NCBI GenBank assembly: GCA_023251725.1
Contig: JAHEYG010000031.1
Span: 1-33,078 of the forward strand
Origin: Sphingobacteriaceae bacterium
GTDB lineage: Bacteria > Bacteroidota > Bacteroidia > B-17B0 > Aurantibacillaceae
Length of the DNA stretch: 33,078 nt
Direction of reading: 5' to 3'
How positions within the stretch are numbered: position 1 is the first letter of the stretch; every line of letters begins with the position of its first letter. This document shows positions 23,190-32,256 of the stretch, piece after piece. Below the pieces are notes generated by a model that ran no database searches, had not been told where the DNA came from, and saw only the letters and a program-made list of their open reading frames with translations. Made by a program: the position numbers and the translations under genes.

Positions 23190-25076
23190 ATGGCTCTTTC
23201 CAAAAACAAATATTTTTCTTTGGTGATACTTTTTTTTATCACTTTGCATTCCCATTCTCAAACTAAATATGTGAGTGATGCTAATTATCTTCAGGCAAAA
23301 AGCGAAAGTGCAAATAATATATTAGGCGATTATCAAATTGCTTATCCAGATACGGGAATTAAAAATACTCACAATGCCATTGCCCGAAATTTATTGGGAA
23401 ACCTTGGCTTACCACAACCCGATTATTTATTTAAGTATAAATCATCACCACTCGGATTTAATTTTTATTCGGTTCCTTTTACAGCCGACTTTTTTCAGCC
23501 CAATCAATTAGAATATTACAGAACTAAAGGTCCGTACGCCAGTTTAACCGGTATCGCCGGCGCTAAAGAAGAACAAATGCTTCGGCTTATTTTCTCTCAC
23601 ACTTTAAAAAACAAATTAAACATTACCATGAAGTTTAACCGTTATGGAAGTTTAGGGTTTTATTTGAAGCAACAAACTTTTATTAATAATTTTTTTCTTT
23701 CTACCAATTACACCACCACCAATAAACGATTCGGATTTTACGCTTACTTTTTGTTGAATAAAAATAAATATCAGGAAAACGGTGGCATAAAAACCGATAT
23801 TAAACAAGATACCAATATTACCAATACACAGTTATTAGCCGTTAATTTAAACGGCGCTAAACGCGAAATTGGTTTAATGAATGGGGTTTTTAATCCCTGG
23901 ATGAAATTAAATAAAGGTTCCGACTCAGAAATCGTTTCTCATTTTATAGATTATAAATTTAATTATGTGGTCAATTATTATCAGTATAAGGATTTAAACA
24001 TATACTACGACAAATATTATTTAAATTCTTTTCTCGATACTCTTAAAACAAACGACAGCACGCATTTGCAGCAGTTTTTAAATCAAATTAATTATACCAT
24101 TAAATTTAATAAAACCGGTTTACGGGCTTCCCTTGGGTATCAATACGAATACAATTTAATGCACCAGTTTTACGATTCTTCTTTTTCTAACCAACATCTT
24201 AATTCGACTCTTTATTACAATAAATTTATTCTTAGCAAAGATTCGGGTTCGATTAACCGTAACAAATATTTTTCTTCGAAGCTTTGTGCTAATTCAATTT
24301 TTTTTGGGAACAATGCCGGCGATTATAAAATTGAATGGAACAGCGAATTTAAATTTGGTGTGGATGCGAATGGGTTAACCACCAAAAAAACAAATGTATT
24401 TTCAATAAATGTTTTATCCGAACAACGCCATCCCGATTTTATTTATAACCGATGGTATGGCAATCATTTCAGATGGAACAATAATTATGTGCCCGTTAAT
24501 TTGTTTCAGGCTAATGCCGGAGTCAAAAATTTAGCGAGCGGACTTTCTTTCTCCGCACTTTATCAAACTTATGATAAATATTTATACTTCGATACTTTGG
24601 CAACACCTCAGCAATTAAATAATAATGTGAGTAATTGGTCGTTCAATTTAAATTTCGATAAAGTGCTTTTAAATCATTTTGGTATTCGTGCAAATTTATA
24701 TTACCAGCTCACTAATAATTTAAATGCCATTCGTAACGCACCGTCGGCTGAACAAGCGGCATTGTATTATACAGGAAGTTTATTTAAAAATAATTTACAA
24801 TTACAAGTGGGTGCTCAGGTAGAATTGTTTCAGGGCTTTAAACCTTACGATTATATGCCGGCTACCAATATTTTTTATGTACAAAATAAATATAAGGTAG
24901 GATTTTATCCTTTTGTGGATGTGTTTATTTGTGCCCGCATACGACCTGTGCAATTTTTTTTAAGAGTAGGAAATGTGCTTCAGGGATTAACGGGAAGCAA
25001 TTACAATTATATGGCGCATTATTATCAACCGGACCGTAATTTCCAATTCGGTTTAACCTGGTTATTTTTTGATTAA
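23190..25076 (+). CDS. Putative porin (Porin_10-like outer-membrane beta-barrel)
   Basis: A 628-residue protein from the ATG at 23190, which gives a good signal peptide (NKYFSLVILFFITLHSHSQ). A longer frame from 23139 would overlap the patatin gene and bury the signal peptide, so I reject it. The mature part has many alternating aromatic/polar strands, such as LRLIFSHTLKNKLNITMKF, YGSLGFYLKQQTFINNF and FGFYAYFLLNKNKYQ, and ends in an aromatic strand (FQFGLTWLFFD) as expected for an outer-membrane barrel. The N-terminal part (RNLLGNLGLPQPDYLFKYK and PYASLTGIAGAKEEQ) recalls the Bacteroidota putative porin family (Porin_10). The family call is by remembered pattern. The transported solute is unknown. 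Confidence 0.8.
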   Translation: MALSKNKYFSLVILFFITLHSHSQTKYVSDANYLQAKSESANNILGDYQIAYPDTGIKNTHNAIARNLLGNLGLPQPDYLFKYKSSPLGFNFYSVPFTADFFQPNQLEYYRTKGPYASLTGIAGAKEEQMLRLIFSHTLKNKLNITMKFNRYGSLGFYLKQQTFINNFFLSTNYTTTNKRFGFYAYFLLNKNKYQENGGIKTDIKQDTNITNTQLLAVNLNGAKREIGLMNGVFNPWMKLNKGSDSEIVSHFIDYKFNYVVNYYQYKDLNIYYDKYYLNSFLDTLKTNDSTHLQQFLNQINYTIKFNKTGLRASLGYQYEYNLMHQFYDSSFSNQHLNSTLYYNKFILSKDSGSINRNKYFSSKLCANSIFFGNNAGDYKIEWNSEFKFGVDANGLTTKKTNVFSINVLSEQRHPDFIYNRWYGNHFRWNNNYVPVNLFQANAGVKNLASGLSFSALYQTYDKYLYFDTLATPQQLNNNVSNWSFNLNFDKVLLNHFGIRANLYYQLTNNLNAIRNAPSAEQAALYYTGSLFKNNLQLQVGAQVELFQGFKPYDYMPATNIFYVQNKYKVGFYPFVDVFICARIRPVQFFLRVGNVLQGLTGSNYNYMAHYYQPDRNFQFGLTWLFFD

Positions 25077-25198
25077 TATAAATGAGTTGAAATTGATACG
25101 GATTTTTTTAATCTCATTTACGTAAATCTTCGGCAAATTAAATAAAGCACGCTTATTTCGGATTATTTTTACTATTTTTATATTACCAATTTATCGTT

Positions 25199-25951
25199 AT
25201 GAGAAAATTTTTACTGCCCCTGATTTTTATTTCTAACGTGAATCTTAACTCACAAACCATTAAAGGCAAATGGTTATTTGAAAACACTTTTGGCAATGTT
25301 TACAATAATGAAGCTGATTGGGAAGTAAAGAATCAGAGTAAAATAAATAAATACAACGATAAAATTTTTGAAATTAACGTTGATATTAATGCCGCCTTTC
25401 TACCAATAAAAAATTTAGCTGTTGGAACAGGTTTGTATTCTTACTTTACACAAATCATAAGCAACGGTTTTTCGTCATCAGGAAATAAAATTGCAGAAGG
25501 TAGTTTCAAAAATTATGAATTACTGGCCGTTCCGTTTGTACGGTATTATTTAAACCCTGATTCTAAAAGCAGCCTGTATTTTCAGCTGGGTGCGGGTGGC
25601 GGAGGTGATATTGTTAGTAATAATGACTATACCAATTATTATGAAACAGGCGGAATTTATTCGAAATCCTCCTATAATATTACCGATCACTCTATATTTA
25701 CTTTACAAGTGAACGTTGGGCTCAATTATTTTTTTAATGAATATATCGCGTTTAATACCTGCGTCGGATTTAATTATACCTCCGTAAAATATACCGATAA
25801 TGTAGCTAGCAATTATCCACTTGTTCCGAGTTCTTCGCCACAAGTATATTACCTTAGCTCGAACCAAAAAATAATTCTTTGGAGGTTTGGATTTACTGTA
25901 ATGTTAGGAAAGAAAAAAGAAAAACCTGTTGCACCTACTAAAGGCGCATAA
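25199..25951 (+). CDS. Outer-membrane beta-barrel protein, uncharacterised
   Basis: A 250-residue protein with a signal peptide (MRKFLLPLIFISNVNLNSQ). The rest alternates aromatic and polar residues in strands typical of small 8-stranded barrels: LAVGTGLYSYFTQIISNG, LLAVPFVRYYLNP, LYFQLGAGGGGDI, IFTLQVNVGLNYFFNEYIAF and LWRFGFTVMLG. The pattern, with a periplasmic-turn motif before each long loop, fits the generic OMP beta-barrel superfamily. The chain ends in a short basic tail (KKKEKPVAPTKGA) rather than a terminal aromatic. It is 122 bp behind the porin and I see no strong promoter or terminator between. Function is unknown. Confidence 0.75.
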   Translation: MRKFLLPLIFISNVNLNSQTIKGKWLFENTFGNVYNNEADWEVKNQSKINKYNDKIFEINVDINAAFLPIKNLAVGTGLYSYFTQIISNGFSSSGNKIAEGSFKNYELLAVPFVRYYLNPDSKSSLYFQLGAGGGGDIVSNNDYTNYYETGGIYSKSSYNITDHSIFTLQVNVGLNYFFNEYIAFNTCVGFNYTSVKYTDNVASNYPLVPSSSPQVYYLSSNQKIILWRFGFTVMLGKKKEKPVAPTKGA

Positions 25952-26054
25952 TTGTATATAGTCAATAAAAATAATTTTATGTTTTTGATTAAAAATAATT
26001 GTAATCGTGTGAAAATTTCTATTAAATTTATCTTCTTATTTAAAACAAAATAAT

Positions 26055-27041
26055 ATGTCGTTAGCCGCTAACAAAGGACCAATATCAAAATTCATTGATC
26101 ATCATTACCGTCATTTTAATTCGGCTGCATTAAAAGATGCTGCTGTTGGTTACGAAAAACATTTAAGCGAAGGTGGTAAAATGATGGTGACCTTAGCGGG
26201 AGCGATGAGCACTGCCGAATTAGGAATTTCATTGGCGGAAATGATTCGTCAGGATAAAATTGCTATTATTTCCTGTACCGGCGCGAATCTCGAGGAAGAT
26301 GTAATGAATTTAGTGGCGCATTCACATTATAAAAGAGTTCCTGAGTACCGCGACTTAACACCAAAAGATGAACGCGATTTATTGGACAATCATTTTAATC
26401 GTGTTACAGATACTTGCATTCCTGAAGAAGAAGCATTTCGCCGTTTACAAAAACATTTAGTAAAACAATGGAAAGACGCCGAAACAAAAGGAGAAAGATT
26501 TTTTCCGCACGAATTTTTATACAAAGTTATTTTGAGTGGCGAATTAAAACAATATTATGAAATTGATTCGAAAGACAGCTGGATGGTTGCTGCTGCTGAA
26601 AAAAATATTCCTATTGTTTGTCCGGGTTGGGAAGACAGTACTTGCGGAAATATTTTTGCATCGTACGTAATTAAAAACGAATTAAAAGCAAGCACGGTAA
26701 AAAACGGAATTGAATACATGGTTTGGCTGGCCGATTGGTATCGTAAGAATAGCGGCGGTAAAGGCGTAGGATTTTTTCAGATTGGCGGCGGCATTGCGGG
26801 CGATTTTCCTATTTGTGTGGTGCCTATGATGTATCAGGATTTAGAATGGCACGATGTTCCGTTCTGGAGTTATTTTTGTCAGATTTCAGATTCAACAACA
26901 AGTTACGGTTCATATTCTGGCGCTGTGCCTAATGAAAAAATAACCTGGGGAAAATTAGATATTGATACGCCAAAATTTATTGTAGAAAGCGACGCTACAA
27001 TAGTGGCTCCCTTAATTTTTGCTTGGATATTGGGTTGGTAA
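26055..27041 (+). CDS. Deoxyhypusine synthase family protein (possible polyamine-modifying enzyme)
   Basis: A 328-residue protein of the deoxyhypusine synthase (DHS) superfamily. NAD-binding and active-site segments are recognisable: KMMVTLAGAMSTAELGISLA, ISCTGANLEEDV, CPGWEDSTCGN, GVGFFQIGGGIAGDFP and the C-terminal SYSGAVPNEKITWGKL, in which Lys300 aligns with the catalytic lysine of DHS (EAVSWGK in eukaryotes). DHS transfers an aminobutyl group from spermidine to eIF5A, a protein bacteria lack. Bacterial members are therefore more likely to make homospermidine or another polyamine, or to act on another acceptor. That is inference. It has its own 103-bp AT-rich upstream region with no clear promoter motif, and no polyamine genes are adjacent in this window. 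Confidence 0.9.
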   Translation: MSLAANKGPISKFIDHHYRHFNSAALKDAAVGYEKHLSEGGKMMVTLAGAMSTAELGISLAEMIRQDKIAIISCTGANLEEDVMNLVAHSHYKRVPEYRDLTPKDERDLLDNHFNRVTDTCIPEEEAFRRLQKHLVKQWKDAETKGERFFPHEFLYKVILSGELKQYYEIDSKDSWMVAAAEKNIPIVCPGWEDSTCGNIFASYVIKNELKASTVKNGIEYMVWLADWYRKNSGGKGVGFFQIGGGIAGDFPICVVPMMYQDLEWHDVPFWSYFCQISDSTTSYGSYSGAVPNEKITWGKLDIDTPKFIVESDATIVAPLIFAWILGW

Positions 27042-27070
27042 AATCTTTATCCAATTAATCCAACACACGG

Positions 27071-27147
27071 GCAGATTCTTCGCTTTGCTCAGAATGACAA
27101 TTTCATTCAAAAAAAAGCGTGTCATTCCGAGTACGCGAGGAATCTGC
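27071..27147. repeat. Imperfect long inverted repeat (palindromic intergenic element)
   Basis: The left arm at 27071-27099 (GCAGATTCTTCGC ... CAGAATGACA) and the right arm at 27120-27147 (TGTCATTCCGAG ... GAGGAATCTGC) are near reverse complements, with mismatches and a small bulge mid-arm, separated by an A-rich 20-nt loop. As RNA it would fold into a strong hairpin. This word family, with GATTC-TCGC-GAATGACA arms, recurs between genes in many Bacteroidota genomes as I recall, so a non-autonomous palindromic repeat is most likely. It could also terminate transcription after the DHS-like gene. Confidence 0.75.
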
Positions 27148-27243
27148 ATGTGCGCCTGCTTTGAGAGCTTTCTTAATACAACACTGTTTATAATTAAACT
27201 TTCTTTCTCTTAACACCCGGCGTTTCCGAACTAATTTAGTACA

Positions 27244-27813
27244 ATGAAACGTTTCCTCACCTATTTCTTTCAGGGATTAATTTTATTTATTCCGTTTGTA
27301 ATTACCGTATACCTTATTTTTAAACTGTACGATTTTTTTACTTCTGTATTTTCAATTATCGGCATTACAAGTTACTCTTACATAAATACTTTTTTAGGAT
27401 TGGTATTTACCATTGCCTTCATTACCATTATGGGATTTTTAGCTTCGTCGTTTTTATTTAAACGTTTTTTTACTTTCGTGGAAGATAAATTAGAACATGC
27501 GCCGTTTATCCGTCACATTTATTCTCCCATTAAGGATTTTACGAATGCGTTTATGGGAAATAAAAAAAGTTTTAATAAACCCGTTTTAGTTTTAACGAAT
27601 CCATTGGCAAACATCGAAGAAATTGGTTTTGTAACGCACGAAGATTTAAAAGAATTAGGAATTGCAGATAAAGTGGCGGTGTATCTCCCCTACTCTTATT
27701 CTTTGTCCGGTAAATTAGTTATTGTTCCAACCTCACAAATAAAACCGCTCAACGTAGAAGGCGGTGATGCTATGAAATTTATTGTTTCGGGTGGGGTTAC
27801 AGATGTGGATTAA
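27244..27813 (+). CDS. DUF502 domain membrane protein
   Basis: A 189-residue protein. Two hydrophobic helices lie at about residues 7-27 (FFQGLILFIPFVITVYLIF) and 47-72 (INTFLGLVFTIAFITIMGFL). The conserved DUF502 segment follows: FVEDKLEHAPFIRHIYSPIK, then KPVLVLTNPLANIEEIGFVT and VAVYLPYSYSLSGKLVIVPT. The length fits the family. Its function is not established; related plant proteins have been linked to membrane trafficking, which says little here. Its TAA stop overlaps the convergent stop of the PP2C gene in a shared TTAA. The palindromic element at 27071-27147 separates it from the upstream gene, so it may be transcribed on its own. Confidence 0.88.
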   Translation: MKRFLTYFFQGLILFIPFVITVYLIFKLYDFFTSVFSIIGITSYSYINTFLGLVFTIAFITIMGFLASSFLFKRFFTFVEDKLEHAPFIRHIYSPIKDFTNAFMGNKKSFNKPVLVLTNPLANIEEIGFVTHEDLKELGIADKVAVYLPYSYSLSGKLVIVPTSQIKPLNVEGGDAMKFIVSGGVTDVD

Positions 27814-29792
27814 ACTCTTATCCCAATCACACAAACATCATCCACCTGCTCTAAATTATTTTTCCAATCATTAAATGTTTTTAATAATTGTTCTTCCTGC
27901 TCTTGCATGGGCATAGCTTGCGCTGCTATTAGAATATCTTTTAAATTTTTGTATTTAAACTTTTTTCCTTTCTCACCGCCAAACTGGTCGGCAAATCCGT
28001 CAGTAAAAATATATAACACGTCGCCTTTTTGTAAGGGAATATTTACATTTTTAAAAGGAACAGTTTTCCCAAGATAATAACCTACAGGTTGTTTATCGGC
28101 TTTATACTCGAAACAATTTCCGGCGCGTATTAACCACAAGGGATTATTTGCTCCGGCAAATTCTACCGAATTTTTTTTATCATCGAAACACAAAAGCGAA
28201 ATATCCATACCGTCTTTATTTTCGCCGCAGCTGCCCGTTTGTTTTAAAGAAGTAATTATTTGTTGCCGCAATTGATTCAGAATTTCTGCAGGATTAGTTA
28301 TTCCTCTTACATTCACAATTTCGTTCAAAAAAGTATTTCCTATCATACTCATAAAAGCGCCGGGAACACCATGACCCGTACAATCCACCGCCGCAATTAA
28401 ACGCTTATTATTTTTTTCGGCGAACCAGTAAAAATCGCCACTCACAATATCTTTCGGCTGAAACAAAACAAATGCATCCGGAAAAATTTTATATTTTATT
28501 TCTTTAGCAGGTAATAATGCTTCCTGTATTCGCTTAGCATAATTAATACTGTCAACTATTTCTTTTTGTTTTTCATCTACATCGTTCTTTTGAGTTTCAA
28601 TTATTTGTTTTTGCAATTGTGTTATTTTATACCGTTTTAAAATAATGACCGCAAAAATAAAAACTAAAACTCCAACCAATGTCGTTATAAATATTATTAT
28701 GTTTTTCCTTCTTTTTTCACCTTGTTCAATAATGTTTTTCTTTTCCTGTTCTTTTTGAACAGCAATTTTTTCCTTTTCATACTCACTTTTCAGGTTTTGC
28801 TTTATAGCAGCCGTTTTATTCTCGGTATTCGCAATGCTGTCGCGCATTTTATTAAATAATTTATAAGTATAAAAAGCCTTTTCGAAATTTCTCTTACGTA
28901 AATAAACTTCTGTCATCAACAAAGAAGCTCTTTTAATGTATTCAGGATAACCTAGTTTTTCTGCCAATTCAAGACCTTTTGTTGCGTATTCATTCGCTCT
29001 TTCAATGTTATTTTTATCTAAATACATTTGTCCAACATAGGTATAAGAAGCGCTGCGCCCTTTATTTGTTTTCAAAATTTCCGCAAGTTCCATAGCTTTT
29101 AAAGAATAAAAACAAGATGAGTCTATTTGTTTTGTTGTATAATAGAGGATGAATAAACTATGTAATGAATTTAAAATATTAAGTGAGTCTTTTAATTCGA
29201 TTCTGATTTGCGTAGATAAGCGAAAATTTTTAATTGCATCGTCATATTTTTTCAGAGTTTGATTTATGTGTCCTATATTGTTATAAACTGTGGCTAATTC
29301 ACTTTTATAACCTTTTTTATTAAAAATTATGCTCGCCACATTAAGGTATTTTAATGCAGATGCGTATTCGGCTTGATTACGATAAACCATCGCAATATTA
29401 TTTATCACTTTCGCTTGCGCTAATTCATCCTTTATTTCTTCACTTATTTTAAGCCCTTGTAGATAAATATCCAATGCTGCTTCCTGCTTGCCGTGGAAAT
29501 CAAAATAATATCCCTTATTGTTATAAGCAGATGCCAATGCTTTATTATAAAAATACTTTAATTTAACATCGGCCTTTTCAATTTTAGAATTTATTAATAA
29601 TAGAGCACTATCATTATAAGCAGTCCATTGAGCCTCATCTTCAATTTGTTCGGCGAGTGCCAGATAAATTGTTACCCTATGGGTATCATTTAAATTATTT
29701 CTTAAAAGGTTTTTAAGTGAACCTACCTGACTTTTCGAAAGCAAATAAATAAAACTTAAAATTAAAAAAAACAATATTCTGTTTGCTTTCAT
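27810..29792 (-). CDS. TPR-containing membrane PP2C/SpoIIE serine phosphatase
   Basis: A 660-residue signalling protein from the ATG at 29792. Residues 1-21 are a signal peptide or signal anchor. About eight TPR-type helical hairpins cover ~40-330 (AKVINNIAMVYRNQAEYASA, LATVYNNIGHINQTLKKYDD). A coiled coil runs ~330-362, a transmembrane helix ~363-385 (NIIIFITTLVGVLVFIFAVI), and a second coiled linker bears the DSINYAKRIQEALLP motif found before SpoIIE domains in this phylum. The phosphatase (~440-660) has the metal-binding signatures VSGDFYWF, AVDCTGHGVPGAFMS, DGMDISLLCFD, YIFTDGFADQFGG and DDVCVIGI. Extracytoplasmic TPRs would sense a partner and control cytoplasmic dephosphorylation, perhaps of an anti-sigma antagonist; that is inferred. 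An in-frame ATG at 29834 is rejected because the aconitase terminator covers that point. Confidence 0.9.
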   Translation of the reverse strand: MKANRILFFLILSFIYLLSKSQVGSLKNLLRNNLNDTHRVTIYLALAEQIEDEAQWTAYNDSALLLINSKIEKADVKLKYFYNKALASAYNNKGYYFDFHGKQEAALDIYLQGLKISEEIKDELAQAKVINNIAMVYRNQAEYASALKYLNVASIIFNKKGYKSELATVYNNIGHINQTLKKYDDAIKNFRLSTQIRIELKDSLNILNSLHSLFILYYTTKQIDSSCFYSLKAMELAEILKTNKGRSASYTYVGQMYLDKNNIERANEYATKGLELAEKLGYPEYIKRASLLMTEVYLRKRNFEKAFYTYKLFNKMRDSIANTENKTAAIKQNLKSEYEKEKIAVQKEQEKKNIIEQGEKRRKNIIIFITTLVGVLVFIFAVIILKRYKITQLQKQIIETQKNDVDEKQKEIVDSINYAKRIQEALLPAKEIKYKIFPDAFVLFQPKDIVSGDFYWFAEKNNKRLIAAVDCTGHGVPGAFMSMIGNTFLNEIVNVRGITNPAEILNQLRQQIITSLKQTGSCGENKDGMDISLLCFDDKKNSVEFAGANNPLWLIRAGNCFEYKADKQPVGYYLGKTVPFKNVNIPLQKGDVLYIFTDGFADQFGGEKGKKFKYKNLKDILIAAQAMPMQEQEEQLLKTFNDWKNNLEQVDDVCVIGIRV

Positions 29793-29831
29793 CGAAAAAA
29801 TAGGATTATAAATACTTGTTACATCTTCCCA

Positions 29832-29860
29832 CAAAAAAAGCCGGATAAATACCCCGGCTA
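29832..29860 (-). terminator. Intrinsic terminator of the aconitase gene
   Basis: On the minus strand, AGCCGG pairs with CCGGCT around a 9-nt loop, followed directly by seven T residues. It lies 35 bp after the aconitase stop, and ends transcription before the phosphatase gene, which therefore needs its own promoter. Confidence 0.85.
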
Positions 29861-29894
29861 ATTTTCAATTCTTAATTCCTCATTCTTAATTCAA

Positions 29895-32162
29895 TTACGC
29901 TTTCACCCCTGCACGAATAATATTTAATGCCCCACCCGCTTTAAACCATTCTATTTGCTGTGCGTTGTAACTGTGATTTACATTAATTTCGTCTTTACTT
30001 CCATCGGCGTGATTAAATGTTAAACTTAATTGTTTGCCCGGTGCAAAAGAGGTTAATCCTGTAATATCAATAGTATCTGCTTCCTGAATTTTATTATAAT
30101 CTTCTTTATTCGCAAAAGTTAATCCCAACATTCCCTGCTTCTTCAAATTAGTTTCGTGAATACGCGCAAACGATTTTACTAAAACCGCGCGTACACCTAA
30201 ATGACGAGGCTCCATAGCCGCGTGCTCACGCGAAGATCCTTCCCCGTAATTTTCGTCTCCCACAACAATACTACCAATTGCCTTCGCTTTATAATCGCGC
30301 TGAACTTTCGGAACGCTTTCGTAAGCGCCACTCAATTGATTTTTTACTGAATCGGTTTTTTCGTTAAACGCATTCACAGCACCAATCAACATGTTATTAG
30401 AAATGTTATCTAAATGTCCGCGGAATTTTAACCACGGTCCCGCCATACTGATATGGTCGGTGGTACATTTTCCTTTCGCTTTAATTAATAATTTCAATCC
30501 TTTCAAATCAATTCCTTCCCACGCCGCAAACGGATCCAATAATTGTAATCGTTTACTCGTTGGAGAAACATTTACAACCACTCCGCTTCCATCAGCTGCC
30601 GGCGCCTGAAATCCTGCATCTTCCACATCAAATCCTTTGGGTGGTAATTCAAATCCTGTTGGAGGATCTAATTTCACTTTTTCGCCATTCTCATTGGTTA
30701 AAAAATCGGTGAGCGGATTAAAAGTTAAATCTCCCGCAATAGCCATCGCCGTTACAATTTCAGGCGAAGCTACAAACGCATAAGTATTCGGATTTCCATC
30801 TGCTCGTTTCGCAAAGTTTCTATTGAAAGAATGTATGATGGTGTTTTTTTCTTGCTTCTCCGCACCCATTCTATCCCACATACCAATACACGGACCGCAA
30901 GCATTCGTAAATACTTTTGCGCCAATTTGATCGAACACCTCTAAAAATCCGTCGCGCTTAATGGTAAAACGAATTTGTTCTGACCCCGGATTAATTAAAT
31001 ATTCTGATTTTGCTTTTAAATGTTTTGATGAAACTTGTTTTGCTAAACTCACTGCACGCGAAATATCTTCGTAAGATGAGTTGGTGCACGAACCTAAAAG
31101 TCCAACCGAAATTTTTGTTGGCCAGCCATTAGCTAATGCGGCTTCTTTTAATTTAGAAATTGGTGTAGCTAAATCCGGTGTAAACGGACCGTTAACATGC
31201 GGTTCCAAAGTTGAAAGATTAATTTCAATTACCTGATCGAAATATTTTTTCGGATCGGCATAAACTTCTGCGTCTCCTGTTAAATGTTCTTTTATTTTAT
31301 TTGCTAATTCGGCAACATCGGCGCGGCCGGTTGCTTTTAAATATCTTTCCATTGACGCATCGTAACCAAATGTGGATGTTGTTGCGCCAATTTCGGCACC
31401 CATATTACAAATGGTTCCTTTACCTGTGCAGCTCATTGATGTTGCGCCTTCACCAAAATATTCTACTACTGCATCTGTTCCGCCTTTTACAGTTAAAATT
31501 CCTGCTACTTTTAATATCACATCTTTTGGTGCGGTCCATCCACTTAATTTTCCGGTTAATTTTACACCAATTAATTTCGGCATTTTTAATTCCCATGCTA
31601 AACCTGCCATTACATCACAAGCATCGGCACCACCAACACCAATGGCAATCATTCCTAATCCGCCTGCATTTACAGTGTGCGAATCGGTCCCAATCATCAT
31701 TCCGCCGGGGAAAGCATAATTTTCTAAAACCACTTGGTGAATAATTCCTGCACCCGGTTTCCAAAATCCGATACCGTATTTATTGGAAACAGAACCTAAA
31801 AAATCAAAGACTTCTTTGCTTTCACTTTTCGCGAAAGCTAAATCTTCGCCTGCACCATTTTTTGCCGTAATTAAATGATCACAATGTACGGTTGAAGGAA
31901 CAGCAACTTTTGGTCGGCCCGATTGCATAAACTGCAATAAAGCCATTTGCGCTGTGGCATCCTGCATGGCCACTCTATCGGGAGAAAAATCGACATACGA
32001 TTTACCCCGCTCAAAACTTTCCGATTTTTGTTCGGCGTGCAAATGCGAATACAATATTTTTTCTGCTAAAGTTAATGGGCGACCCAATTGTTTGCGGGCG
32101 GCTTCAATGCGTGAAGGCATGTTTTGGTAAACCTTCTTTATCATTTCAATGTCGAATGCCAT
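29895..32162 (-). CDS. acn: Aconitate hydratase (mitochondrial-type aconitase)
   Basis: A 755-residue cytoplasmic TCA-cycle enzyme interconverting citrate and isocitrate. The [4Fe-4S] ligands are all present: Cys359 in [13 protein letters not shown] and Cys422/Cys425 in [12 protein letters not shown]. The numbering is one off from the mitochondrial enzyme (358/421/424). Other signatures are [31 protein letters not shown] and, in the swivel domain, [20 protein letters not shown]. The length and absence of the long AcnA/IRP insertion support the mitochondrial type common in Bacteroidota. It is monocistronic: a clear terminator follows. Upstream, eight bases before the ATG, begins a 7-bp tandem repeat that lies in the presumed 5' leader and could influence translation. 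Confidence 0.97.
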   Translation of the reverse strand: MAFDIEMIKKVYQNMPSRIEAARKQLGRPLTLAEKILYSHLHAEQKSESFERGKSYVDFSPDRVAMQDATAQMALLQFMQSGRPKVAVPSTVHCDHLITAKNGAGEDLAFAKSESKEVFDFLGSVSNKYGIGFWKPGAGIIHQVVLENYAFPGGMMIGTDSHTVNAGGLGMIAIGVGGADACDVMAGLAWELKMPKLIGVKLTGKLSGWTAPKDVILKVAGILTVKGGTDAVVEYFGEGATSMSCTGKGTICNMGAEIGATTSTFGYDASMERYLKATGRADVAELANKIKEHLTGDAEVYADPKKYFDQVIEINLSTLEPHVNGPFTPDLATPISKLKEAALANGWPTKISVGLLGSCTNSSYEDISRAVSLAKQVSSKHLKAKSEYLINPGSEQIRFTIKRDGFLEVFDQIGAKVFTNACGPCIGMWDRMGAEKQEKNTIIHSFNRNFAKRADGNPNTYAFVASPEIVTAMAIAGDLTFNPLTDFLTNENGEKVKLDPPTGFELPPKGFDVEDAGFQAPAADGSGVVVNVSPTSKRLQLLDPFAAWEGIDLKGLKLLIKAKGKCTTDHISMAGPWLKFRGHLDNISNNMLIGAVNAFNEKTDSVKNQLSGAYESVPKVQRDYKAKAIGSIVVGDENYGEGSSREHAAMEPRHLGVRAVLVKSFARIHETNLKKQGMLGLTFANKEDYNKIQEADTIDITGLTSFAPGKQLSLTFNHADGSKDEINVNHSYNAQQIEWFKAGGALNIIRAGVKA

Positions 32163-32170
32163 AGGGTTGT

Positions 32171-32222
32171 GTTTAGTGTTTAGTGTTTAGTGTTTAGTGT
32201 TTAGTGTTTAGTGTTTAGTGTT
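32171..32222. repeat. Seven perfect copies of a 7-bp tandem repeat in the aconitase 5' leader
   Basis: GTTTAGT (plus strand) is repeated exactly seven times at 32171-32219 with a partial GTT after. On the coding strand of aconitase the unit is ACTAAAC. The block ends 8 bp before the aconitase ATG. Perfect short tandem arrays are prone to copy-number change by replication slippage, so this is a potential expression-altering site. Confidence 0.95.
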
Positions 32223-32248
32223 CTCTGAATTGGTGGTTTTTAGAGGTA

Positions 32249-32256
32249 CAAATTTA
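32249..32256 (-). promoter_or_regulatory. Possible -7 box for aconitase
   Basis: The minus strand reads TAAATTTG, an exact match to TAnnTTTG. It is upstream of the heptamer array, which would place the array inside the 5' untranslated leader. No good TTTG occurs at the usual -33 distance, so the call is tentative. Confidence 0.35.

Noticed and set aside
27019-27213. A 64-codon frame running from the end of the DHS-like gene across the palindromic element
   Set aside because: Its sequence is dictated by the inverted repeat and it starts within the coding region; not a credible gene.
29793-29834. Upstream start for the TPR-PP2C phosphatase
   Set aside because: It would overlap the T-run of the aconitase terminator and precede the signal peptide by 14 residues.
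29863-29894. Repeated ATTCTTAATTC words after the aconitase stop
   Set aside because: Only two copies, short and AT-rich; no sign of function beyond intergenic drift.
31301-31744. Plus-strand frames opposite aconitase (also 31372-31719 and 30391-30609)
   Set aside because: Shadows of a highly conserved enzyme gene; translations are compositionally odd and resemble no family.
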